NCBI GenBank assembly: GCA_003519485.1
Contig: DOWQ01000104.1
Coordinates: 1 to 6,833 of the forward strand
Length of the DNA stretch: 6,833 nucleotides
From: Streptomyces sp.
GTDB taxonomy: Bacteria > Actinomycetota > Actinomycetes > Streptomycetales > Streptomycetaceae
Direction: 5' to 3'
Position numbers and translations under genes: made by a program. Of the stretch, positions 1-5,745 are shown one piece after another. The stretch's first letter is position 1. Each line of letters begins with the position of its first letter. The notes under the pieces are model-generated. The model was not told the DNA's origin and made no database searches. It worked only from the letters and a program-made list of their open reading frames with translations.

Positions 1-858
1 GGCCGGGCCGTGCTGCCCGGCCAGGACATCCGCCCGCGCGGGCAGGAGTGCCGCAGCGGCGACCAGCTGCTGGCCGCCGGGGTGCGGGTCACACCCGCCG
101 TCCTCGGGCTCGCCGCCGCCGCGGGCTACGACACCTTGTGCACGGTGCGCCGCCCCCGCGTCGAGATCCTGGTGCTCGGCGACGAACTGCTGCACACCGG
201 GCTCCCCCGGGACGGCCGCATCCGGGACGCGCTCGGTCCGATGCTCGCGCCGTGGCTGCGGGCTCTCGGCGCCGAGGTGACCGGCACTCGCCGGCTCGGC
301 GACGACGCGGAGGTGCTCCGCACCGCCGTCACCGCCTCGACCGCCGACCTGGTCGTCACCACCGGCGGGACGGCCGCCGGTCCGGTCGACCATGTGCACC
401 CGGTGCTGCGCCGGGCCGGTGCCGAGGTGCTCGTCGACGGGGTCGCCGTACGGCCCGGCCACCCCATGCTGCTGGCCCGGCTCGCTCCGGGCAGGCACCT
501 CGTGGGCCTGCCGGGCAATCCCCTCGCGGCCGTCTCCGGGCTGCTGACGCTCGTCGAGCCGTTCCTCCGCGCGCTCGCCGGACGCACCCAGTGCGCCCCC
601 GCGCGCGCCCCCCTCGCCGAGGGCGTGCACGGCCACCCGCACGACACCCGGCTGGTGCCCGTCGCGTACCGGGCGGACGGCGCCGGCAGCGGCCCGTACG
701 GTACGGACCGTGCGGTGCCGTTGCGTTTCAACGGACCGGCTATGCTCCGCGGGATCGCCGCCGCGGACGGGCTCGCCGTCGTGCCCCCGGGCGGTGCCGA
801 GGCAGGAGCCGTGGTGGAGATTCTCGAACTCTCCTGGTTCGAGGGAGACATCGAGTGA
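1..858 (+). CDS. moeA: MoeA-like molybdopterin molybdenumtransferase, 5'-truncated by window edge
   Basis: This is the C-terminal 285 residues of a MoeA-family protein; the family inserts molybdate into adenylylated molybdopterin in the cytoplasm, the last step of molybdenum cofactor synthesis. The frame is open from base 1, and the first residues (GRAVLPGQDIRPRGQE) already match the interior of MoeA, so the GTG at 10 is probably not the real start and roughly 120 N-terminal residues lie outside. Numbering from the first codon, I see the end of the N-terminal domains (1-50), the MoCF-binding domain with GDEL at 60-63, TTGG at 120-123, D130 and LPGNP at 170-174, and the C-terminal domain IV (about 195-285). 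It is divergent: the usual TGGVS reads TGGTA, and the KPGKP-like motif reads RPGHP (151-155). The stop overlaps the GTG of the potassium channel gene, suggesting one transcript. A paralogue with altered activity is possible. Confidence 0.88.
   Translation, partial: GRAVLPGQDIRPRGQECRSGDQLLAAGVRVTPAVLGLAAAAGYDTLCTVRRPRVEILVLGDELLHTGLPRDGRIRDALGPMLAPWLRALGAEVTGTRRLGDDAEVLRTAVTASTADLVVTTGGTAAGPVDHVHPVLRRAGAEVLVDGVAVRPGHPMLLARLAPGRHLVGLPGNPLAAVSGLLTLVEPFLRALAGRTQCAPARAPLAEGVHGHPHDTRLVPVAYRADGAGSGPYGTDRAVPLRFNGPAMLRGIAAADGLAVVPPGGAEAGAVVEILELSWFEGDIE
841..847 (+). promoter_or_regulatory. Ribosome binding site for the channel gene
   Basis: GAGGGAG lies seven bases before the GTG at 855, inside the last codons of the moeA-like gene. 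It is the main reason for choosing 855 as the channel start, although the same frame stays open far upstream inside moeA. Confidence 0.7.
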
Positions 859-1955
859 AGCTGCCCAGTAGCGACGCTGTCGCGCGCGGTACGCAGGACA
901 CCACGGGCTACCGCATCCAGCTGCCGCGGCAGATCGCCGCCGGCCCCCTCCAGCAGGTGGCGCGGCGGCTCCTGATGGCGCTGATGGTGCTCGTGACGAC
1001 CGTGCTGATCGTTTACTTCGACCGGCACGGCTATGTGGACAACACCGACGAGGGCGTCGATTTCCTCGATGCCCTCTACTACTCCACCGTCACCCTCTCC
1101 ACCACCGGGTACGGCGACATCGTCCCGGCCAGCGACAGCGCCCGGCTCATCAACGTGCTGGCGGTCACCCCGCTGCGCGTGCTCTTTCTGATCATCCTGG
1201 TCGGCACCACCCTCGAGGTCCTCACCGAACGGACCCGCGAGGAGTGGCGGCTGGCCCGTTGGAGGACTGCCTTGCGTGACCACACCGTCGTCGTCGGCTT
1301 CGGCACCAAGGGCCGCTCCGCCGTACAGACCCTGAACGCCAAGGGGCTGGCCAAGGACCGTGTCGTCATCGTCGACCCCAGCAGCAAGGTGATCGACGCC
1401 GCGAACGCCGAGGGGTTCGTCGGCGTGGTCGGGGACGCCACCCGCAGTGACGTGCTGTTGCGGGCCGAGGCGCAGAAGGCGCGCCAGATCATCATCGCGA
1501 CCCAGCGCGACGACACGGCCGTCCTGGTGACCCTGACGGCTCGCCAGCTCAACCGGGCCGCGAAGATCGTCGCCGCGGTCCGCGAGGAGGAGAACGCACC
1601 GCTGCTGCGCCAGTCGGGCGCCGACGCGGTGATCACCAGCGCGAGCGCCGCGGGCCGGCTGCTCGGCCTCTCCACGCTCAGCCCGAGCGCGGGCGCGGTC
1701 CTGGAGGACCTCATCCAGCAGGGCAGCGGACTCGACCTGGTCGAACGGCCGGTGGTGAAGGCCGAGGTGGGCGGTTCCGTACGGGAGACGAACGACCTCG
1801 TCGTCTCCGTGCTGCGCGGCCACCGGCTGCTGGGCTACGACGATCCCAAGGCGAGCCCGCTCCGGTCGACCGACCGGGTCATCACCATCGTACGCGCCCA
1901 GCCGCACGCCGTCCCGCCGATCGTCACGCCGCCGTCCGCCGCGGAATCCGAATGA
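855..1955 (+). CDS. Two-transmembrane potassium channel with RCK (TrkA-N) domain
   Basis: A 366-residue membrane protein that probably conducts potassium and is gated by a cytoplasmic ligand-binding domain, like MthK/Kch-type channels. Order: cytoplasmic N-terminus; first membrane helix about 39-55; pore loop with selectivity filter TTGYGD at 83-88; second helix about 100-122; charged linker; RCK/TrkA-N Rossmann domain from about 143, with nucleotide-binding GFGTKG at 148-153, the acidic residue ending the second strand at D174, and GDATRSDVL at 193-201; then a TrkA-C-like end to about 347 and a short Pro-rich tail. The GTG start at 855 is chosen for the ribosome binding site at 841-847 and because upstream residues in this frame are an Arg/Pro-rich shadow of moeA. 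GTG overlaps the preceding TGA (GTGA), so translation is probably coupled to the moeA-like gene. Ion selectivity is inferred from the filter; the ligand (NAD(H), Ca2+ or a nucleotide) cannot be told from sequence. Confidence 0.93.
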   Translation: MKLPSSDAVARGTQDTTGYRIQLPRQIAAGPLQQVARRLLMALMVLVTTVLIVYFDRHGYVDNTDEGVDFLDALYYSTVTLSTTGYGDIVPASDSARLINVLAVTPLRVLFLIILVGTTLEVLTERTREEWRLARWRTALRDHTVVVGFGTKGRSAVQTLNAKGLAKDRVVIVDPSSKVIDAANAEGFVGVVGDATRSDVLLRAEAQKARQIIIATQRDDTAVLVTLTARQLNRAAKIVAAVREEENAPLLRQSGADAVITSASAAGRLLGLSTLSPSAGAVLEDLIQQGSGLDLVERPVVKAEVGGSVRETNDLVVSVLRGHRLLGYDDPKASPLRSTDRVITIVRAQPHAVPPIVTPPSAAESE

Positions 1956-1969
1956 CACCCGTCCCGGAG

Positions 1970-1975
1970 TAGCCT
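1970..1975 (+). promoter_or_regulatory. Possible -10 box of a leaderless promoter for the oxidoreductase
   Basis: TAGCCT fits the actinobacterial TAnnnT -10 pattern and ends seven bases before the ATG at 1983. That spacing would put the transcript start at or next to the start codon. No good -35 hexamer is visible at 16-18 bp. The only purine run resembling a ribosome site is GGAG at 1966-1969, 13 bases before the ATG, which is rather far. Both facts favour a leaderless message, but this is inference. Confidence 0.45.
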
Positions 1976-1982
1976 CGCCTGC

Positions 1983-2972
1983 ATGTCTATGCACGCGATC
2001 ACCATCCCCGCACCCGGCGGACCCGAGGCCCTGGTCTGGGCCGAGGTCCCGGACCCCGAGCTCGCCGAGGGAGAGGTCCTGGTCGAGGTCGCGGCCAGCG
2101 CCGTCAACCGCGCCGACCTCCTCCAGCGGCAGGGCTATTACGACCCGCCGCGCGGCGCCTCGCCGTATCCCGGCCTGGAGTGTTCGGGCCGGATCGGCGC
2201 GGTCGGGCCCGGGGTGTCGGGCTGGGCTGTCGGCGACGAGGTGTGCGCCCTGCTGTCGGGCGGCGGCTACGCGGAGAAGGTCGCCGTGCCGGCCGGCCAG
2301 CTGCTGCCGGTCCCGGAGGGCGTCGATCTGGTGACGGCGGCGGCGCTGCCCGAGGTCGCCTGCACCGTGTGGTCGAACGTCTTCATGATCGCCCATCTGC
2401 GGCCCGGCGACACGCTGCTGGTGCACGGCGGGTCGAGCGGCATCGGGACCATGGCGATCCAGCTGGCGAAGGCGGTCGGCGCGCGGGTCGCGGTCACCGC
2501 GGGCAGCGCCGAGAAGCTGGAGCGCTGCCGCGAGCTGGGCGCCGACATCGTCATCGACTACCACGACGACATCCCCGCCGAGCTCAAGAAGGCGACGGAC
2601 GGCCACGGCGCCGACGTCATCCTCGACAACATGGGCGCCAAGGGCCTCGCCGCCAACCTCGACGCCCTCGCTCCCGACGGCCGCCTGGTGATCATCGGGA
2701 TGCAGGGCGGTACGAAGGCGGAGCTCGACATCGGCGCGCTGCTGCGCAAGCGGGGCAGCGTCACGGCGATGGGGCTGCGCGGGCGGCCGGTGGACGGGCC
2801 GCACGGGAAGGGCGCCATCGTCGCGGAGGTCGCCGCCCACGTGTGGCCGATGATCGGTGACGGACGCGTGCGACCCATCGTGCACGGCACCGTGCCCCTC
2901 GCCGAGGCGGCGCGGGCCCACGCCGAGCTGGAGGCGGGCGGGGTGACGGGCAAGCTGCTGCTGGTCCGCTGA
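1983..2972 (+). CDS. NAD(P)H:quinone oxidoreductase, PIG3/zeta-crystallin family
   Basis: A 329-residue zinc-independent medium-chain dehydrogenase/reductase, full length for the family. Such enzymes reduce quinones or other electrophilic carbonyl compounds with NADPH in the cytoplasm. The N-terminal GroES-like domain (about 1-120) carries NRADLLQRQGYYDPP at 42-56 and GLECSG at 64-69, typical of the PIG3 group. The Rossmann domain (about 125-255) has the cofactor-binding HGGSSGIGTMAIQLAKAVGA at 148-167 and VILDNMGAKG at 212-221. The C-terminal lobe ends with the family's usual GVTGKLLLVR. The structural- and catalytic-zinc residues of alcohol dehydrogenases are absent (no GHE motif). A second in-frame ATG at 1989 is an alternative start and would remove two residues. 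The gene starts 27 bases after the channel stop and has a possible promoter of its own, so co-transcription with moeA and the channel is optional. The physiological substrate is not identifiable. Confidence 0.92.
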   Translation: MSMHAITIPAPGGPEALVWAEVPDPELAEGEVLVEVAASAVNRADLLQRQGYYDPPRGASPYPGLECSGRIGAVGPGVSGWAVGDEVCALLSGGGYAEKVAVPAGQLLPVPEGVDLVTAAALPEVACTVWSNVFMIAHLRPGDTLLVHGGSSGIGTMAIQLAKAVGARVAVTAGSAEKLERCRELGADIVIDYHDDIPAELKKATDGHGADVILDNMGAKGLAANLDALAPDGRLVIIGMQGGTKAELDIGALLRKRGSVTAMGLRGRPVDGPHGKGAIVAEVAAHVWPMIGDGRVRPIVHGTVPLAEAARAHAELEAGGVTGKLLLVR

Positions 2973-2981
2973 CGGCCGCGC

Positions 2982-2994
2982 GGCGGCGACCGCC
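2982..2994 (+). terminator. Weak hairpin after the oxidoreductase
   Basis: GGCGG (2982-2986) and CCGCC (2990-2994) pair perfectly around a three-base CGA loop, ten bases after the oxidoreductase stop. There is no T-run, so it is at best a weak intrinsic terminator, and a five-pair GC stem is common by chance in this base composition. Confidence 0.22.
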
Positions 2995-3000
2995 TGCCGA

Positions 3001-3006
3001 TACGGT
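3001..3006 (+). promoter_or_regulatory. Possible -10 box for bpa
   Basis: TACGGT matches TAnnnT and lies 39 bases before the bpa ATG, which would give a leader of about 30 bases. No convincing -35 hexamer is seen upstream. If real, bpa is transcribed separately from the oxidoreductase. Confidence 0.4.
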
Positions 3007-3045
3007 GGGCGGCGTCAGCGGACGGCGAGCACGGGACGGGGAGAG

Positions 3046-3594
3046 ATGAGCCAGCCGGAGAACGGTGCCGAGCAGCAGGTCATGGTGATCGGGCCGGACG
3101 GACAACCGGTGGGCATGGCCCAGATGCCCCAGTCCGGCGAGGGCGGTGACGGCGGCATCGGTGGCATGGTCGAGCAGCCCGCGAAGGTGATGCGGATCGG
3201 CACGATGATCAAGCAGCTCCTTGAGGAGGTGCGGGCCGCCCCGCTCGACGAGGCGTCGCGGGCGCGGCTGCGCGAGATCCACGAGAACTCGATCAAGGAG
3301 CTGGAGGACGGCCTCGCCCCCGAGCTGGTCGAGGAGCTGGAACGGCTCTCGCTGCCCTTCACCGATGAAACCGTGCCCACCGAGGCCGAGCTGCGCATCG
3401 CGCAGGCCCAGCTGGTCGGCTGGCTGGAGGGCCTCTTCCACGGCATCCAGACGGCCCTGTTCGCCCAGCAGATGGCCGCCAGGGCCCAGCTGGAGCAGAT
3501 GCGGCGTGCGCTGCCCCCCGGGGTGGCCCTGGCGGAGGGCGAGGAAGAGGGCCAGGGCCACACCGGGGGCGCCCGGTCCGGCCCGTACCTCTGA
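3046..3594 (+). CDS. bpa: Bacterial proteasome activator Bpa (PafE)
   Basis: A 182-residue homologue of Mycobacterium tuberculosis Bpa/PafE (Rv3780), which forms a ring that docks on the 20S proteasome and opens its gate without ATP, allowing degradation of unfolded or Pup-independent substrates. The core from VEQPAKVMRIGTMIKQLLEE (42-61) through LRIAQAQLVGWLEGLFHGIQ (116-135) and QQMAARAQLEQM (141-152) is almost identical, as I recall it, to the mycobacterial protein and forms its helical bundle. The C-terminus is GPYL (179-182), equivalent to the mycobacterial GQYL, the HbYX-like tail that inserts into proteasome pockets. The N-terminus (1-40) is flexible, Gly/Gln-rich and poorly conserved, and a Glu/Gly-rich linker (about 163-178) precedes the tail. 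The ATG at 3046 is preceded by GGGGAG at 3038-3043, which is slightly close. The gene converges with the PASTA-like kinase, whose stop codon lies 68 bp downstream. Confidence 0.95.
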   Translation: MSQPENGAEQQVMVIGPDGQPVGMAQMPQSGEGGDGGIGGMVEQPAKVMRIGTMIKQLLEEVRAAPLDEASRARLREIHENSIKELEDGLAPELVEELERLSLPFTDETVPTEAELRIAQAQLVGWLEGLFHGIQTALFAQQMAARAQLEQMRRALPPGVALAEGEEEGQGHTGGARSGPYL

Positions 3595-3662
3595 GGAGCG
3601 CCCCGCCGTCAGTGCGCCGTGAAGCGTTCCGCAGTCGCAGGAGCGGTCCGCGGGCCGGTCGG
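3595..3662. other. Convergent intergenic region between bpa and the kinase
   Basis: These 68 bases separate two converging genes. I looked for a bidirectional terminator and found only a short GGTCC/GGGCC pairing around 3646-3657 with a two-base loop and one G:T pair, and no T-run on either side. Read-through, giving overlapping antisense 3' ends, is therefore possible. Confidence 0.5.
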
Positions 3663-5393
3663 CTACGGCGCCTTGCCCGTGGCGACCGTGAGCGTGATCT
3701 TGTCCTCCTCGGGGTCGAACGGCTCACCCTTGCGGGGAATCTGCTCGACCACCGAGTTCTTGCCCCAGAGGGCGTCCTCGTGCTCGACCTCGTTGTACTT
3801 CCAGCCCGCCGCGTTCATGCAGTCCTTCACCGACGCCAGATGCCGGGTGAAGAAGTCCGGCATCGTGACCTTGCCCTCGTCGTCGAAGTGCTCGTACGCG
3901 TCGGTGCACTTGTCGTCCTCGATCGTGCGGGTTTTGTCCTCCGGGTACTCCATGGCCGGTTCGGCGTCCTCGGACTCGCTGTCCCCGCCGCTGCCCGAGC
4001 CGGCCGACCGCGTCTCCACGGGCTGCCCGGTCCGCTTGCCGTCGGCCAGGTCTCCCGAGGGGTCGTCGTCCTTGTTGAGGGTGAGCGCGGTGATCAGGCC
4101 GCCGATCGCCAGCAGTGCCACGGCGATGGCGCCCACCACGACCGGCATGTTGCTCTTGCCGCCCCGGCCGCCCCGGCCGCCCCCGCCGCCGTGACCGCCG
4201 CCTCCGTTGTACCCCCCGGCCGGCGAGATCGTGTACGGCGGCGGGGTCCCGCTGCCGCCGTACGGAGAGGCCGGGTAGCCCTGCGGCCCCATCGGGGGCG
4301 TGGCCGGCGGCGGGGTGGACGGGCCGAAGCCGCCCAGCTGACCGGAGTGCGCCTGCGGCTGCGGCTGGTAGGGCGTCTGCAGCTGCTGCGGCGAGGGAGT
4401 CTGCTGGTCCAGCGGCGGGAATACCGCCGAACCCACCGCGGAGCCGCTGCCGCCCGCGCCCGGGGCGCCACCGACGATCATCGGGCCGGCGCCGGTCCGG
4501 CCGCTGCCGGTCACCCGGTCGCACTCGTCCCGCATGGTTTCGGCGGTCGGGAAGCGCTCGTTCGGGTTCTTCTTGAGCGCCCGGGCGGCCAGGGCGTCGA
4601 CGGCCGGCGGTAGGGAGCGGTTGATGGTCGACGGGGCGACCGGCTCCTCCTGCACATGCGCGTACGCGATGGCCAGCGGCGAGTCGGCGTTGAAGGGGAG
4701 CTGCCCGGTGAGCAGTTCGAAGAGCATGATGCCGACGGAGTAGATGTCGGAGCGGGCGTCCACGCCGCGGCCCAGGGCCTGTTCCGGCGACAGGTACTGC
4801 GGGGTGCCGACGACCATGCCGGTCTGCGTCATCGAGGTGACGCCGGACTGCATGGCCCGCGCGATGCCGAAGTCCATGACCTTGACGACATTGCGCTTGT
4901 TCATCATGACGTTGCCCGGCTTGATGTCCCGGTGGACCAGGCCCATTTCGTGGCTGACCTCGAGGGCCGCCAGCACATCGGATGTGATCTTCAGCGCCTT
5001 GTCGGCGGGCATCGCGCCGTACTGGGCGACATCGGCGTCGAGTACGGCGCGCAGCGGCCGGCCCTCGACGTACTCCATGACGATGTACGGCATCCTGCTG
5101 CCGCCGCCCTCGGCGTCCGGCAGGGTGTCCTCGCCGGTGTCGAAGACGGAGACGATGTTGGTGTGCGAGAGCTTCGCGACCGCCTGCGCCTCACGCCGGA
5201 ACCGCTCGCGGAACGCCTCCTCGCGGCCCAGCTCCGTGTGCAGCGTCTTGATGGCGACCTGGCGGTCGAGCACGGTGTCGTGCGCCAGATGGACGGAGGC
5301 CATGCCACCCGTGCCGAGCAGATCCCGCAGCTGGTACCGGCCGTTCGCTATCGAACGCCCTTGATACCGGCCCTGTGCGCCGACCTCGCTCAT
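3663..5393 (-). CDS. Transmembrane Ser/Thr protein kinase (PknB-like) with one PASTA-like domain
   Basis: A 576-residue Hanks-type receptor kinase. The N-terminal catalytic domain (about 20-290) is complete: glycine loop GTGGM at 27-31, VAIK lysine K49, helix-C E68, HRDIKPGN with D156, DFG at 174-176, activation-loop Thr/Ser residues T186, S187, T189 and T191, then GTPQYLSPE at 196-204. A long Gly/Pro/Gln-rich linker (about 295-413), with a Gly/Arg run just before the membrane, leads to one transmembrane helix (about 416-438). Outside the membrane follow an acidic Ser/Gly-rich stalk and one divergent PASTA-like domain (about 508-573: VTMPDF, AAGWKY, VVEQIPRKGEPF, ITLTVATG) with cysteines at 496 and 525. 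The ATG at 5393 is preferred over a GTG at 5417 because GGGGGAG lies eight bases upstream of the ATG. PASTA domains usually bind peptidoglycan or lipid II; whether this one does is unknown. It is divergent from the kinase starting at 5746 and convergent with bpa. Confidence 0.94.
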   Translation of the reverse strand: MSEVGAQGRYQGRSIANGRYQLRDLLGTGGMASVHLAHDTVLDRQVAIKTLHTELGREEAFRERFRREAQAVAKLSHTNIVSVFDTGEDTLPDAEGGGSRMPYIVMEYVEGRPLRAVLDADVAQYGAMPADKALKITSDVLAALEVSHEMGLVHRDIKPGNVMMNKRNVVKVMDFGIARAMQSGVTSMTQTGMVVGTPQYLSPEQALGRGVDARSDIYSVGIMLFELLTGQLPFNADSPLAIAYAHVQEEPVAPSTINRSLPPAVDALAARALKKNPNERFPTAETMRDECDRVTGSGRTGAGPMIVGGAPGAGGSGSAVGSAVFPPLDQQTPSPQQLQTPYQPQPQAHSGQLGGFGPSTPPPATPPMGPQGYPASPYGGSGTPPPYTISPAGGYNGGGGHGGGGGRGGRGGKSNMPVVVGAIAVALLAIGGLITALTLNKDDDPSGDLADGKRTGQPVETRSAGSGSGGDSESEDAEPAMEYPEDKTRTIEDDKCTDAYEHFDDEGKVTMPDFFTRHLASVKDCMNAAGWKYNEVEHEDALWGKNSVVEQIPRKGEPFDPEEDKITLTVATGKAP

Positions 5394-5401
5394 CTGACTG
5401 A

Positions 5402-5408
5402 CTCCCCC
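5402..5408 (-). promoter_or_regulatory. Ribosome binding site of the minus-strand kinase
   Basis: Read on the minus strand this is GGGGGAG, eight bases before the ATG at 5393. It overlaps the codons that would follow the alternative GTG at 5417, and so supports ATG 5393 as the true start. Confidence 0.75.
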
Positions 5409-5471
5409 TTGGCGCACGGCCTCACAAAGCGACCCCGACGTACTGATCGAACAAACCTTGATTCTCGGCCA

Positions 5472-5499
5472 AGTCTGCCGTAGAGGTCCAACACGTCAA
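5472..5499 (-). promoter_or_regulatory. Candidate promoter for the minus-strand kinase
   Basis: On the minus strand TTGACG (5499-5494) is followed, after a 16-base spacer, by CAGACT (5477-5472). This resembles housekeeping-sigma TTGACA / TAGACT-like elements with one mismatch in the -35 and one in the -10 at its normally conserved first T. It would give a leader of about 70 bases before ATG 5393. Confidence 0.4.
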
Positions 5500-5596
5500 G
5501 CGGCATGCCCGTTCCGTGACCGGATGCCCGGTGAAGAGTTCGAGAAGCGTTATCGCACCGCCAGCTGATTTGCGTCCGTGCAGCCACAGCGGATTG

Positions 5597-5611
5597 GATG
5601 GCCGGTCCATC
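5597..5611. repeat. Short inverted repeat GATGG-N5-CCATC
   Basis: GATGG (5597-5601) and CCATC (5607-5611) form a perfect five-base inverted repeat around a five-base centre. It lies about 30 bases upstream of the possible -10 box of the right-hand kinase, where a regulator could bind. It is short enough to be chance. Confidence 0.3.
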
Positions 5612-5638
5612 ACGAACCGGGCGGACGCGCGAAGGCTG

Positions 5639-5644
5639 TAGCGT
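5639..5644 (+). promoter_or_regulatory. Possible -10 box for the plus-strand kinase
   Basis: TAGCGT fits TAnnnT and would start transcription near 5651, leaving a leader of about 95 bases before the ATG at 5746. No TTGACA-like hexamer lies at the normal spacing; the bases there are G/C-rich. Confidence 0.35.
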
Positions 5645-5662
5645 GCCTACCGGAAGACCCCT

Positions 5663-5705
5663 GGGGTCCACGAGCCGGCGGCCGGGGACCGGTCAAGGGG
5701 ACCCC
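5663..5705 (+). repeat. Inverted repeat cluster in the leader of the plus-strand kinase
   Basis: GGGGTCC (5663-5669) pairs perfectly with GGACCCC (5699-5705). Between them lies the eight-base palindrome GACCGGTC (5687-5694), and the right arm is part of GGGGACCCC (5697-5705). If transcription starts near 5651, the RNA could form a stable stem with a 29-base loop about 40 bases before the start codon. It could be an operator or RNA structure; no function is known. Confidence 0.4.
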
Positions 5706-5745
5706 GGACCGCGCAAACGCGGACAGAACACAACGGCGAGGACTG

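Larger units (their letters stand above)
5394..5745. other. Divergent control region between two kinase genes
   Basis: This 352-bp stretch holds both kinase promoters and no convincing gene. Its left half is clearly less GC-rich than the genes: I count 93 G/C in 160 bases over 5421-5580 (58%). It contains a candidate minus-strand promoter (5472-5499), a short minus-strand frame stretch resembling a kinase helix (around 5525-5556), an inverted repeat GATGG-5-CCATC at 5597-5611, a possible plus-strand -10 box (5639-5644) and an inverted-repeat-rich leader (5663-5705). Two minus-strand ORFs here (63 and 93 codons) have poor codon use and no supporting features. Confidence 0.6.

Noticed and set aside
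48..854. Upstream in-frame extension of the channel gene (635 codons in total)
   Set aside because: The added part is an Arg/Pro/Gly-rich shadow of the moeA frame. The channel has a good ribosome site and GTG at 855.
126..2921. A 931-codon open frame on the minus strand lying across three genes
   Set aside because: It is antisense to moeA, the channel and the oxidoreductase, all with clear protein families. Its translation is low-complexity (His/Asp/Gly/Arg-rich) and matches nothing I know. Long stop-free antisense frames are normal in such GC-rich DNA.
3646..3657. Possible bidirectional terminator between bpa and the kinase
   Set aside because: The arms are five bases with a G:T pair and a two-base loop, too tight to fold well, and there is no T-run.
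4141..4420. Repetitive GGC/CCG-rich stretch that looks like a DNA repeat
   Set aside because: It encodes the Gly/Pro/Gln-rich linker of the left kinase; the repetition follows from protein composition and is not a separate element.
3612..4613. Plus-strand ORFs of up to 333 codons opposite the left kinase
   Set aside because: They are antisense shadows: the minus-strand frame encodes an intact kinase, linker and membrane helix.
5422..5613. A 63-codon minus-strand ORF in the divergent intergenic region
   Set aside because: No ribosome site stands out, it uses codons rare in this organism (ATA, CTT), and only about a dozen residues resemble a kinase. It is better treated as a possible relic or chance than as a gene.
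5390..5671. A 93-codon minus-strand ORF overlapping the kinase start
   Set aside because: It covers both candidate promoters and the kinase ribosome site, has an Arg-rich featureless product, and runs into the kinase start in another frame.
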